A stretch of 64,000 nucleotides of DNA from Aminipila sp047974845 (GCA_047974845.1 JBKECQ010000046.1:24849-88848); one strand, 5' to 3'; counted from the stretch's first letter, positions 44,385-52,872 are shown. Notes: generated from the letters alone by a model not told the origin. Translations and numbers: made by a program.

Positions 44385-44828
44385 ATGGATAATACAGATT
44401 TAAACATTTTGAATATACTTCAAAAAAATAGTCGAAGTACTATAAAAGAAATTGGTAAAAAGGTAAGTTTAACTTCACCGGCAGTATCAGAGAGGATAAG
44501 AAGGCTGGAGGAGTTAGAGGTGATAAAGGGGTATACTACAGATATAGATGTTACAAAACTCGGTAAAAATATATCTGCCTATGTACAAGTTGATGTATAT
44601 CCGAAGAAATATGAAATATTTTGCAAGTTTTGCGAAGAAACAGATGCTATTTTAGAACATCATCATATTATAGGGGTACATAACTCCCTTTTGCTTGTAG
44701 CAGTAGAAAATCCAGAGCAATTAGAGTTGTTGTTAAGTCAGATAAAAGACTATGGAAATTCACAAACTTCTGTTTTATTAAAAAGTTATTTTAAAAAGAG
44801 AGACTTTAAACATATAAATAATTTATAA
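44385..44828 (+). CDS. Lrp/AsnC-family regulator
   Basis: A 147-residue protein with an N-terminal helix-turn-helix (DLNILNILQKNSRSTIKEIGKKVSLTSPAVSERIRRLEE) and a C-terminal RAM (ACT-like) amino-acid-sensing domain. It probably senses an amino acid and controls the divergent ureohydrolase or the convergent racemase-like gene (inference). AAAAAAGGAAAG precedes the ATG. It shares a bidirectional terminator with the racemase-like gene. Confidence 0.92.
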   Translation: MDNTDLNILNILQKNSRSTIKEIGKKVSLTSPAVSERIRRLEELEVIKGYTTDIDVTKLGKNISAYVQVDVYPKKYEIFCKFCEETDAILEHHHIIGVHNSLLLVAVENPEQLELLLSQIKDYGNSQTSVLLKSYFKKRDFKHINNL

Positions 44829-44832
44829 AATA

Positions 44833-44870
44833 AAAACTTCTGATTTTAAATAATATGAATCAGAAGTTTT
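44833..44870. terminator. Bidirectional terminator
   Basis: AAAACTTCTGATT / AATCAGAAGTTTT, 13-bp arms between convergent genes. Confidence 0.88.
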
Positions 44871-44879
44871 CGTTTATCA

Positions 44880-45986
44880 TTAGATATATACTTTATTGAC
44901 GGAGCTGGAATATGTTGAATGAATCATGGCACCATAGCAAGCCTCAAATTCAACAATGTCTCCCAATGATACAGGAACCTCGGAATCGGTAACGTCAAGA
45001 ATTAGGTGGTCGCTACTACCCCCCTCAACGGTGACTCCTTTGATTTTTGGTATTACGCTGAAAATATCACCAATGTCTCTTTTGCCCAAAGCAACCAATG
45101 CTCGATTTCTCGTGCCCTTGTCTTTATAATAGGGTGTGTTTCCAAAGGCATCAACAAAAATTTCGCCAATAGGATATGATGGTTTTTCTTTTAATTCAAT
45201 AATTTGCGCCTTAATAACATAATTATTTCTATGAAATAGAGGCAATGGTATACCCCAAATATCCTGTAAGTCAATGGCATTTACAATAACTTCACCCAGT
45301 CTTAAATGATTAATGCCATGTGGTATTGTCCCATCTAAAATAAGTGGCATGGTAGATGTAGCGCCACCGGAAACAATGTCAAGCTCACGACCTATGGAAG
45401 TTGAAAGTTCCCTAGCAATAGAGACAAGCTCTGTTAAATTCTTTACGGTAGGCTTAATGGAGCCAAAACAGCCAAGGTTAGTTCCAATTCCGTAGAGGTA
45501 AATGTTAGAAAGCTCCTGCTCAATGTATAGAGCAGTTTTAATTAGCTCATCTTTGCAAATGTAACCCTCTCGTAAATCACCCAAGTCAGCCATTAATATT
45601 ACCTTGTGAACCTTGTTTTGGTTTATGGAAATTTGGTTTAGCTTTTTAATGGTTTCTATTTCGGAATTTAGGCTTGCATCAGTGTAGGCGACCACATCTG
45701 CTAATTCGCATTCCATGGGGATACGAATTAAGATAACCTCTGCGGTTACGCCTTTTTCTCTCATACGTTTAATAGTATTAATACGAGAATCACCAATAGA
45801 GTGGCACCCTGCCCTTAACATTTGGTTAGAAACTTCAAGGTACGAATTTTCGTAGGAATCAGTTCCTTTTACAACACCGGTGACTTTAATTCCCTTTTCT
45901 TTACACATATTTACCGCTAATTGTGAATTGTGAAAAATACCCGACAAATCAATTTCTAAGACAGGGTAACCTGAATATGCTGACAT
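44880..45986 (-). CDS. Second alanine/ornithine-racemase-family PLP enzyme
   Basis: A 368-residue paralogue of Orr. It shares the barrel pattern: PLP lysine in VTGVVKGTDSYEN (near residue 40), MADLGDLREGYI, SGGATSTMPLILDGTIPHGINHLRLGE, and the C-terminal GGSSDHLILDVTD. It is clearly related to Orr (15486-16571) but diverged, so its substrate may be another basic amino acid or ornithine itself. It stands alone with a GAGGAGGTTAAAG site. Nearby arginine-type genes (ureohydrolase, Lrp) support a basic-amino-acid role (inference). Confidence 0.88.
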   Translation of the reverse strand: MSAYSGYPVLEIDLSGIFHNSQLAVNMCKEKGIKVTGVVKGTDSYENSYLEVSNQMLRAGCHSIGDSRINTIKRMREKGVTAEVILIRIPMECELADVVAYTDASLNSEIETIKKLNQISINQNKVHKVILMADLGDLREGYICKDELIKTALYIEQELSNIYLYGIGTNLGCFGSIKPTVKNLTELVSIARELSTSIGRELDIVSGGATSTMPLILDGTIPHGINHLRLGEVIVNAIDLQDIWGIPLPLFHRNNYVIKAQIIELKEKPSYPIGEIFVDAFGNTPYYKDKGTRNRALVALGKRDIGDIFSVIPKIKGVTVEGGSSDHLILDVTDSEVPVSLGDIVEFEACYGAMIHSTYSSSVNKVYI

Positions 45987-46133
45987 TCTTTAACCTCCTC
46001 ATAGTATAAATAATTTTAAACTAAACAATAGGTGATAAATTTTATTAACAACATTATATATTTATTAAATAATAAAAGATATGCATTTATTAGTTTTAAA
46101 ATATAAATAATAAGCTGGCAAAAAAATAAAAAA

Positions 46134-46153
46134 ACTATAGAATAAACTATATA
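46134..46153. promoter_or_regulatory. Inverted repeat upstream of the HxlR gene, candidate operator
   Basis: ACTATAG-AATAAA-CTATATA, about 70 bp before the hxlR-like start; differs in two bases from two hairpins at 47136-47155 and 47326-47345. Confidence 0.45.
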
Positions 46154-46225
46154 GGAAGTTATTTTTATAAACCATATTTATATTAATTTGATTTACATAA
46201 GAGTTAATAGGGAGGAGATGAAAGA

Positions 46226-46582
46226 ATGAAAATGCGTAGCGAATATATTTGCCCATTGGAAATGGTACATGACATTATAAAGGGGAAATGGAAGCCTATT
46301 ATATTATGGCAGCTTAGCAAAGGTGGTAGTTCTCTCTCATCCCTTAAAAAAAATATAAATGGCATAAGCCAAAAGATGTTAGTACAGCATTTGAATGAGC
46401 TTTTAGAATGTGGCGTAATAGGCAAAACAACCGGTGACGGGTATCCTTTAAAATCAGAGTACTTCCTTATTGAACGAGGAAAAAAGATTTTTGAAGCAGT
46501 TTTGATTATGCAGGAGGTTGGTATCGAAATGATGATTGAAGATAACCGAGAAGATTTTTTGAGAGATAAAGGTATTTTATAG
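46226..46582 (+). CDS. HxlR-family winged-helix regulator
   Basis: A 118-residue protein with HxlR features: EYICPLEMVHDIIKGKWKPIILWQL, where the Cys at residue 9 sits at the usual redox-sensing place of YodB/HypR-like proteins, then GISQKMLVQHLNELLECGVIGK and the wing. It probably senses thiol-reactive compounds. Its downstream neighbour, a flavin/PNPOx-fold protein, is likely its target. GGGAGGAGATG precedes the start. Confidence 0.9.
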   Translation: MKMRSEYICPLEMVHDIIKGKWKPIILWQLSKGGSSLSSLKKNINGISQKMLVQHLNELLECGVIGKTTGDGYPLKSEYFLIERGKKIFEAVLIMQEVGIEMMIEDNREDFLRDKGIL

Positions 46583-46649
46583 TAACAAAAAAGTGCCTAA
46601 TTTACTGTGGGTGACAGCTGAGATATACTCCAAACAAGGAGGTGTAAGT

Positions 46650-47069
46650 ATGAAAGACCCGGTAGAGACAATTGGTAACTTAATTGATAAACAAAGCGTA
46701 GCTTTTATAAGTTCTGTAGACGAAAATGGCTTCCCAAATACAAAGGCTATGTTACCCCCAAGAAAAAGGGAGGGAATTAAAGTATTTTATTTTACAACGA
46801 ATACATCATCAAAGAGAGTAATACAGTACAAAAATAATCCTAAAGCTTGCATTTACTTTTGTGACAAAAGATTTTTTAGAGGTGTAATGCTTGTTGGCTA
46901 TATTGAAGTATTGGAAGATAGTGAGCATAAAGAACTTATTTGGCAGGGGGGTGACACAATGTATTACTCCAAAGGTGTGACGGATCCTGATTACTGTGTT
47001 TTACGCTTTATCGCAAAGGAAGGGAGATACTACAGTAATTTTAAGTCGGAAGATTTTATTATTGAATAG
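46650..47069 (+). CDS. Pyridoxamine 5'-phosphate oxidase-fold flavoprotein
   Basis: A 139-residue split-barrel protein (SVAFISSVDENGFPNTKAMLPP...VFYFTTNTSSKRVIQYKNNPKACIYFCDKRF). Small proteins of this family bind FMN or F420 and reduce small molecules or act in stress defence; the exact reaction is unknown. The start is ATG 46650 with AAGGAGGTG upstream; an ORF from 46593 lacks a site. Operonic with the HxlR regulator. Confidence 0.86.
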   Translation: MKDPVETIGNLIDKQSVAFISSVDENGFPNTKAMLPPRKREGIKVFYFTTNTSSKRVIQYKNNPKACIYFCDKRFFRGVMLVGYIEVLEDSEHKELIWQGGDTMYYSKGVTDPDYCVLRFIAKEGRYYSNFKSEDFIIE

Positions 47070-47085
47070 ATTTCATAGGGATGAC

Positions 47086-47183
47086 CTCATGCCCTTTCGG
47101 GTTCGAACCCCTTTTTGTTTTATAACATAAAAAAAACTATAGCATAAACTATAGTTTTTTTCTTTGGTACACCCTCAGGGGTT
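47086..47183. repeat. Direct repeat copy A, ends in a truncated tRNA-Lys 3' fragment
   Basis: 98 bp repeated at 47277-47372 with only two 1-nt T-run differences. It contains TTCGGGTTCGAACCCC, the ACTATAG hairpin with T7, and at 47165-47183 the last 19 nt of tRNA-Lys on the minus strand (acceptor and half T arm). Confidence 0.85.
47165..47183 (-). pseudogene. tRNA-Lys 3' fragment
   Basis: Identical to the last 19 nt (including CCA) of the two complete tRNA-Lys genes downstream; the rest of the tRNA is replaced by unrelated sequence. Confidence 0.75.
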
Positions 47184-47276
47184 TAAGCAGCTAAATAAGC
47201 TGCCGTTCTGCGCTGTCTTAAAAGTCAGCTTGAACCATTCGCTAAAAAAGCCTACGCAGTAGACTTTTTCTTAACG

Positions 47277-47372
47277 CTCATGCCCTTTCGGGTTCGAACC
47301 CCTTTTGTTTTATAACATAAAAAAAACTATAGCATAAACTATAGTTTTTTCTTTGGTACACCCTCAGGGGTT
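47277..47372. repeat. Direct repeat copy B, runs into intact tRNA-Lys
   Basis: Partner of 47086-47183; the repeat ends 19 nt inside the intact tRNA gene. Confidence 0.85.
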
Positions 47373-47429
47373 CGAACCCTGGACACCCTGATTAAGAGTC
47401 AGGTGCTCTACCAACTGAGCTAAGGATGC
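47354..47429 (-). tRNA. tRNA-Lys (anticodon CTT), copy 1
   Basis: 76 nt on the minus strand. 5' GCATCCT and 3' AGGGTGT form the acceptor with wobble pairs. The D arm is AGCTCAGTTGGTAGAGC, the anticodon stem-loop CCTGACTCTTAATCAGG gives anticodon CTT, the T arm is CAGGGTTCGAACCCCTG, and CCA is encoded. Confidence 0.95.
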
Positions 47430-47501
47430 GCATTGGCGTGCCTAATGCACGTCGATATATGAGAACATCTTAGAACTTAAAGTCCTAGAATGTTTTTTTC
47501 T

Positions 47502-47577
47502 TGGTACACCCTCAGGGGTTCGAACCCTGGACACCCTGATTAAGAGTCAGGTGCTCTACCAACTGAGCTAAGGATGC
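47502..47577 (-). tRNA. tRNA-Lys (anticodon CTT), copy 2
   Basis: Identical 76-nt copy; between the two genes a stem near 47465-47497 (AACATCTTAGAACTT / AGTCCTAGAATGTT) could end or process transcripts. Confidence 0.95.
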
Positions 47578-47857
47578 ATATGGTGCTTGTATAATTGGCA
47601 CGTTTAATACTATAACACTTTGAGTTTAATGTGTCAATATATTTTTTTGTAAATTTTTCTTGTCGAAAATTTGTCGAATTATAGTAAAAAATGACGAAAA
47701 GTAGTCCATGTAAAATAAATCCAGTGATGTATCATAGTTATTATATTAATATTATGCACAGTATTCAACAAAAAATAGCTATATTACGATATTTTTTGAA
47801 ATTAAATACAGGGGCATGAATAATTTAATATTAAATTATTAAAGAGAGGTGAATTTT

Positions 47858-49327
47858 ATGAATTCTAACGAAGAGGAGTCACAAGAACTCCGCCGTACGC
47901 TAAAGGTGAGACATACGAGTATGATTGCTATTGGTGGTGCCATAGGTACGGGTTTATTTGTGGCAATGGGAGATTCCCTTAGCTCGGCTGGACCGGGGGG
48001 AGCACTGGTTGCATATGCAGCAATAGGTATAATGGTATATTTCCTCATGACAAGTTTGGGGGAAATGGCTACATATATGCCTGTATCAGGCTCCTTTGAA
48101 ACTTACGCAACTAAATTTGTAGACCCTGCACTGGGTTTTGCATTAGGTTGGAACTACTGGTATAACTGGGCGATAACAATTGCGGCCGAATTGGTTGCTG
48201 GAGCTATTGTTGTAAAGTTTTGGCTTCCGGACACCAGCTCGGTTATGTGGAGCGGTCTATTTTTGCTAATTCTAATTTTGCTTAATGTATTTTCGGCGAA
48301 AATTTACGGGGAAAGCGAATTTTGGTTTGCAGGAGTAAAGGTTATTACGATAATTGTTTTTCTTATAGTAGGTATCCTGATGATAGCAGGAATTATGGGA
48401 GGAAAAACACCGGGATTTGATAACTGGACAATAGATGAGGCTCCATTTGCAGGGGGATTTCTAGCAATTATTAATATCTTTATGGTTGCAGGGTTTTCAT
48501 TCCAAGGAACAGAACTAATTGGAATAACGGCAGGAGAAAGTGAAGATCCAACTACAAATTTACCAAAAGCAATTAAGACGGTATTTTGGCGTATTATGGT
48601 TTTCTATGTGGGTGGCATTGTTGTTATAGGTTTTCTAATTCCTTATACTGACCCTAATTTATTATCTACTGGAATCGAAAACGTTTCTGTTTCTCCATTT
48701 ACCTTAGTATTTGAGAGAGCAGGGTTTGCCGCTGCCGCTTCGTTTATGAATGCTGTAATCTTGACTTCAGTGCTTTCTTGTGGAAATTCGGGATTATACG
48801 CTTCGTCTAGGATGATTTATGCCTTGGCAATGGAAGGAAAGGCTCCTAAAATTTTTACAAAACTAAGTAAAAGAGGAGTTCCTGTTGCAGGGCTTGTTGT
48901 TACTGTAATTGTGGCATCAGCTTGCTTTCTGACTTCTCCCTCTGGAGATGGTCCGGTATATGTATGGCTTGTAAATGCTTCAGGCTTGGCAGGATTTATT
49001 GCATGGCTAGGAATAGCAATTAGTCATTACAGATTTAGAAAAGCATTTATTAAGCAGGGACATACAATAGATGAGCTTCCATTTAAAGCTAAGATGTTCC
49101 CTTTTGGTCCGATATTTGCCATGATTCTTTGCTTAGTGGTAATATGTGGACAGAATTATGCGGCATTTACAGCTGACAAAATTGATTGGATGGGTATATT
49201 AGTATCATACATTGGTATTCCATTATTTTTATTGCTATATTTTGGATACAAATTTGCAAAGAAAACTAAGATTGTAAAATTAGAAGATGCGGATCTTACT
49301 ATTGGTTATGCTAAAAAGATAAAATAG
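47858..49327 (+). CDS. LysP-like amino acid permease (AAT family)
   Basis: A 489-residue APC-superfamily permease with 12 helices. It has the AAT-family start LRRTLKVRHTSMIAIGGAIGTGLFVAMGDSLSSAGPGGALVAYA, then PVSGSFETYATKFVDPALGFALGWNYWYNW and FSFQGTELIGITAGESEDP. The pattern is closest to LysP (lysine) permeases, but basic-amino-acid specificity is an inference. The start is ATG 47858 behind AGAGAGGTGA (GTG 47849 overlaps it). The 280-bp upstream region shows no lysine riboswitch. Confidence 0.88.
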   Translation: MNSNEEESQELRRTLKVRHTSMIAIGGAIGTGLFVAMGDSLSSAGPGGALVAYAAIGIMVYFLMTSLGEMATYMPVSGSFETYATKFVDPALGFALGWNYWYNWAITIAAELVAGAIVVKFWLPDTSSVMWSGLFLLILILLNVFSAKIYGESEFWFAGVKVITIIVFLIVGILMIAGIMGGKTPGFDNWTIDEAPFAGGFLAIINIFMVAGFSFQGTELIGITAGESEDPTTNLPKAIKTVFWRIMVFYVGGIVVIGFLIPYTDPNLLSTGIENVSVSPFTLVFERAGFAAAASFMNAVILTSVLSCGNSGLYASSRMIYALAMEGKAPKIFTKLSKRGVPVAGLVVTVIVASACFLTSPSGDGPVYVWLVNASGLAGFIAWLGIAISHYRFRKAFIKQGHTIDELPFKAKMFPFGPIFAMILCLVVICGQNYAAFTADKIDWMGILVSYIGIPLFLLLYFGYKFAKKTKIVKLEDADLTIGYAKKIK

Positions 49328-49570
49328 TATTTTTTATGTAAAGTGACAGTAAATGTATTTAATTATTAAAAATATATACAGAAACAGCCGCATATGACAA
49401 ACTTACTCTGCCGTCAATGTTGCTGAAAAAGCGATTATTTTTATTTAAAATTAACTCCTAAATAGTAATAATAAAAAGTGAAAAAATTTATTAAAAGCTT
49501 TTGTTTCCTTAAATTACCTCACATATGACGGGTGCTTAAGGAGCAAAATACGACTAAGGAGGGATTAGAA

Positions 49571-49717
49571 ATGAAAAATAACATGAATAATACAAATAAG
49601 GCAAACAACTGTAAGAGCAAGGCACAATCATCAAAAGCAAACAACTGTAGACAAACAGAAGAAAAAAACCAAAAAACAACTAACTATAAGTCATCTATGG
49701 ACAACTCAGATTACTAA
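49571..49717 (+). CDS. Small Asn/Lys/Ser-rich hypothetical protein
   Basis: A 48-residue hydrophilic peptide with a twice-used NNTNKANNCKS / SSKANNCRQ motif bearing its only two cysteines. ATG 49571 has AAGGAGGG at ideal distance, and a terminator follows at 49762, so it is very likely expressed. No family recognised; the composition recalls small spore or stress peptides but nothing in the sequence proves that. Confidence 0.6.
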   Translation: MKNNMNNTNKANNCKSKAQSSKANNCRQTEEKNQKTTNYKSSMDNSDY

Positions 49718-49761
49718 ACATTTACAAAAAGAGCCAGGGCCTAATCTCTCTTATAAATATT

Positions 49762-49787
49762 GAGCGGGAAAACCCCCCGCTCTTTTT
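49762..49787 (+). terminator. Rho-independent terminator
   Basis: GAGCGGG / CCCGCTC with loop AAAACCC, then T5. Confidence 0.85.
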
Positions 49788-49896
49788 GTGTTTTTTGTTA
49801 TAAATATACTGTTTTTAAGCACTATGGCGATTGAAATTGGTATAATTTTGTTGTATACTATAAAAAGGTATATTCTGTGTTCGTAGGAAGGTGTAT

Positions 49897-50370
49897 TTGA
49901 AAATGATTACATCATTTGCAGTATCGACAATCAAATATATGGAAAATTACCTTCAAGTAGGTGCTGTTGGTGCAATTATTTTTATTGCGCTTATAGTTCT
50001 ATGTGTTTTTAGCTTAATTTTTCTTGCCTTTAGAGGTGTAAGACTTTGGTATTGGCGAGTAAATGAGCAAATTAAAGCACTGGAAAAAATAGATAAAAGT
50101 TTAGAAGAAATAAAGCAAAACTTACCTGATCCAGATTCTATTTCAATTTGTACAAATGAAAGCAGGGATCAAAAGACTCAGGAAAATTCTAGTATAGCTG
50201 AGATGATTACGGAAGATTGTATGGAGAATCAGAATGAAACTGATGCTCCTGAGATATATTTTGATAATAAGGAAAAAGATGAACGGGCAATTATTAAATC
50301 CGGATATAACATAGGCAAAACGGGGAAAGTTTATGCAGAAGAAATATTGCGGGAACAAATACAATTTTAA
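49897..50370 (+). CDS. Hypothetical single-pass membrane protein
   Basis: About 157 residues. One hydrophobic helix (VGAVGAIIFIALIVLCVFSLIFLAFRGV, residues 20-47) is followed by a short coiled-coil-like stretch (VNEQIKALEKIDKSLEEIKQNL) and an acidic, disordered tail. The start is ambiguous: TTG 49897 lies five bases after GGAAGG, ATG 49903 eleven. It sits 22 bp before the zinc-ribbon membrane protein, so the two probably work together. No family recognised. Confidence 0.65.
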   Translation: MKMITSFAVSTIKYMENYLQVGAVGAIIFIALIVLCVFSLIFLAFRGVRLWYWRVNEQIKALEKIDKSLEEIKQNLPDPDSISICTNESRDQKTQENSSIAEMITEDCMENQNETDAPEIYFDNKEKDERAIIKSGYNIGKTGKVYAEEILREQIQF

Positions 50371-50392
50371 GAATTCTATCGGGAGGAAATAA

Positions 50393-52663
50393 ATGTTTTG
50401 TAGAAAATGTGGAAAAACCCTACTTGACGGAGACCGATTCTGCAGCTATTGCGGCGCACAGGTTATTGAACGAAGCGAAACAATGGATATTGCGAGTAAC
50501 TTCGAGGAGGTTGTTTATAATCGCGAAGTGAAAACTAAGCCATATACTGATAATAACTCACAGAAGGTTGAGGAAGAGGCAACTAATTTTGATGTGCCAA
50601 AAATGAATCTTACTCATAAATGGCAGGAATTACAACATAAGAATGAAAAGGGTAAGGACAAGGTTAGTGGACCCTCGTGGAACCTTGAGGGATTTCCTTT
50701 AAAGAATCAAGAAGCGAGAAGAACTGAGGACATACACGTTGACTGGGAAAAACGACAGCTTCTGAGATTTGAAGAGGAAGAAGAAACTAAAAACACGCAA
50801 GGTCACGGGCTTAATGAGAGCAAAAAAGAGACGGACGATGTTAAGCCGGAGTCAAAAGCATTTGAAAGTAAAACTAAGACAATTGAAAATAAAATAGAAC
50901 GTAAAATCGGTTCTGATGAAGTAAAAAAAGATATTTTTGCAGAATTTGATAGACAGGAACAATCTGCTAAGCAACCAATCAGTAGAGATACCTTAATATT
51001 TCAACGGGATCCTATTGAAACTGAAGCTTTAGAAAAAGAAATTTTTGCTGACATGGCTATGAATAAAAAATCCAATAGCTTTGCAGAAGAGCAAATTGAT
51101 AAATTCTATACCTTTAGTCAAAAAAATGAGGAATTTCAGAAATTATTAGATAAGGAATATGACCGCATTAAAAAAACAACAAATGGGCCATTACCCGAAG
51201 TGAAAATTCCATCTAATATAGAAAAGCTTGAGATTAATGTTCCGAAAGATGTTATTGAATCACCTAAAAATATAGAAAAATTGGAAAGCAAAGGATTGCA
51301 AGTCAAAGAAACAACAGAGGATGTACCATCAATTTTAGTGGGCATAAATTCTGACAATAAAACGGGCAATGAAGCTGTTAATAAAAAAACAGATGATTTT
51401 CAATCAAATACCATGGAATCTAATAAAAATTTAGGTACTGCAAGTAAATCGGGATTTTACAATGAGCATAATGTAAAATCAGAAAACAAACTAGAAAACA
51501 AGCTAGAGAACAAACCGGACAACAAACTAGAAAACAAGCTAGAGAACAAACCGGAAAATAACTCAGAAAATAAGACAGACAATAAATTAGAACATAAATT
51601 GGAAAACAATTCGGACAACAACGCAAGGCACCATGAACCAGAAAATTTAAATATAGCTAAAGCGGTTGAAATTGAAATGTCTACCGTTGATGCATTTTCT
51701 GGCCACCAATTTGACAATGGTTTAGAGGAAGAACAAGACATAAACAGCTTAAGTCAATCAGTGGATAAAAAGGAAACCGAACCTTTAAAAGATGACGATG
51801 ATTTATGGATAAATATGGAGCGAAATGTAGAAGCTTTTACCGATGACGAAAAAAGAAAGAAGATTCCATTTTTAGCAATTGCACTGGGCATTATCATAAC
51901 TGTGCTTGCCTGTGAGGTTGTTATTTTAGGAATAAAGTGTTTTTTCCCGGAAAGCAACGCAGCCACATTCATAAACGAAAGGTTGGGAGTAACTGTAAAC
52001 TGGATAGATGCTCTAAAAGAGAAGCCACAAAATAATGGTGGCTCAGAAGAGACTGACAAAAATAATGAAAATAATCAGGAAGCTGAAAATCAGGAGGAAG
52101 AGGCAGTGGAAACAGTTAATCTGCAAACTCCGGATCCAGTACCAAACCCTGATAAAGCCTATTTGGTTACAGAAGCTCTTGCTTACAATAAAAACATTCA
52201 AAATGTGACCGCAGATGATACTCTTACATATAAGGAAAATTATTCGTATGCTGATAAAAATATAAATAATTCCAAACCTATTGAAAATAATATATGGTAT
52301 CAAGATGAAAATGGTAATACTGTATATTATGATAAAGAAGTTGTAAAAACAGTAATACAGTTTAACTCTACATGGATAGATTATGTGAATAATAAGGATG
52401 AGGCTGTTTTAAGCTTAACTAAGGAGGGGTCTCCTGCTTACAAAAGTGCAAAGACCTTTTCAAAAGTAGGGAAAGTAAAAGAAAACTTTGATGTACTAAA
52501 AATAGGTGAAATCAGGCAAACTCAAAAGGGATTTTATGTTTGGGTATACGAAGAGATTTCTATTACAGAAAACAAGAGTACAAAAGTGTCTACACATAAA
52601 TGGGTTTATTATTTAGAACCCGTAGAGAAGCAGCTTAAAATAGTAAGCTTTACTGAGTTTTAA
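50393..52663 (+). CDS. Zinc-ribbon membrane protein with a repetitive linker (TcaA/YvbJ-like organisation)
   Basis: 756 residues. It has an N-terminal zinc ribbon MFCRKCGKTLLDGDRFCSYCG (Cys pairs 3/6 and 17/20), then a charged, low-complexity cytoplasmic region to about 490. Around residues 365-410 that region has four-residue repeats (NKLE/NKPE/NKPD), and it also contains many predicted helices. One transmembrane helix lies near 493-513 (FLAIALGIIITVLACEVVIL), followed by an extracytoplasmic domain (544-756) ending in a NTF2-like fold (YVWVYEEISITENKSTKVSTHKWVYYLEP). This resembles TcaA/YvbJ-type envelope proteins. The function is unknown; GGGAGGAAAT precedes the ATG. The DNA repeat may make length variable between strains. 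Confidence 0.75.
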   Translation: MFCRKCGKTLLDGDRFCSYCGAQVIERSETMDIASNFEEVVYNREVKTKPYTDNNSQKVEEEATNFDVPKMNLTHKWQELQHKNEKGKDKVSGPSWNLEGFPLKNQEARRTEDIHVDWEKRQLLRFEEEEETKNTQGHGLNESKKETDDVKPESKAFESKTKTIENKIERKIGSDEVKKDIFAEFDRQEQSAKQPISRDTLIFQRDPIETEALEKEIFADMAMNKKSNSFAEEQIDKFYTFSQKNEEFQKLLDKEYDRIKKTTNGPLPEVKIPSNIEKLEINVPKDVIESPKNIEKLESKGLQVKETTEDVPSILVGINSDNKTGNEAVNKKTDDFQSNTMESNKNLGTASKSGFYNEHNVKSENKLENKLENKPDNKLENKLENKPENNSENKTDNKLEHKLENNSDNNARHHEPENLNIAKAVEIEMSTVDAFSGHQFDNGLEEEQDINSLSQSVDKKETEPLKDDDDLWINMERNVEAFTDDEKRKKIPFLAIALGIIITVLACEVVILGIKCFFPESNAATFINERLGVTVNWIDALKEKPQNNGGSEETDKNNENNQEAENQEEEAVETVNLQTPDPVPNPDKAYLVTEALAYNKNIQNVTADDTLTYKENYSYADKNINNSKPIENNIWYQDENGNTVYYDKEVVKTVIQFNSTWIDYVNNKDEAVLSLTKEGSPAYKSAKTFSKVGKVKENFDVLKIGEIRQTQKGFYVWVYEEISITENKSTKVSTHKWVYYLEPVEKQLKIVSFTEF
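51485..51620. repeat. In-frame 12-bp tandem repeat in the zinc-ribbon protein gene
   Basis: About 11 degenerate 12-bp units (AACAAACTAGAA, AACAAGCTAGAG, AACAAACCGGAC...), the first six forming two 36-bp blocks. Each unit adds four residues such as NKLE. Confidence 0.85.
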
Positions 52664-52696
52664 GCGATTATTTTATTAAATATGTTAATTATCAAA

Positions 52697-52734
52697 CAGA
52701 GCTGTATTTAAGTTGTTTTGCTTGTGCAGCTCTG
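52697..52734 (+). terminator. Stem-loop after the zinc-ribbon gene
   Basis: CAGAGCTG / CAGCTCTG, 8 bp, 22-nt loop, without a clear T-run; a weak terminator at best. Confidence 0.4.
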
Positions 52735-52811
52735 CTTGTTCAATAAATCCTGCCGGAAATTTATTAATTTAAGGGTTTATTACAATTATATTATTCAAAT
52801 TATTTTTTGGT

Positions 52812-52848
52812 GCAAGTAATAAACTAACACAAGTCACAGTTTACTTGC
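52812..52848 (+). other. Stem-loop in the PEPCK-like gene leader
   Basis: GCAAGTAATAAACT pairs with AGTTTACTTGC (one bulge), ending about 25 bp before the start codon; a possible mRNA control or stability element. Confidence 0.4.
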
Positions 52849-52872
52849 TTGGAAAGGGAGAGTTAAAAAGAA

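Noticed and set aside
47431..47452. TTGGCGTG-N4-ATGCA between the tRNA-Lys genes, formally with correct spacing
   Set aside because: It lies in a short spacer between tRNA genes and is part of an inverted repeat; no gene or enhancer fits.
47591..47612. TTGGCACG word resembling a sigma-54 -24 element before the LysP-like gene
   Set aside because: The matching -12 GC is missing at the required 12-bp distance.
47581..47857. Possible lysine riboswitch or T-box before the LysP-like gene
   Set aside because: No conserved T-box (TGGNACC) or L-box core seen, and no terminator helix before the start.
51485..51620. CRISPR-like array
   Set aside because: Units are 12 bp, in frame with a coding sequence, and lack unique spacers.
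51420..51741. Cys/Phe-rich ORFs opposite the repeat in the zinc-ribbon gene
   Set aside because: Products of reading the 12-bp repeat on the opposite strand; no start signals.
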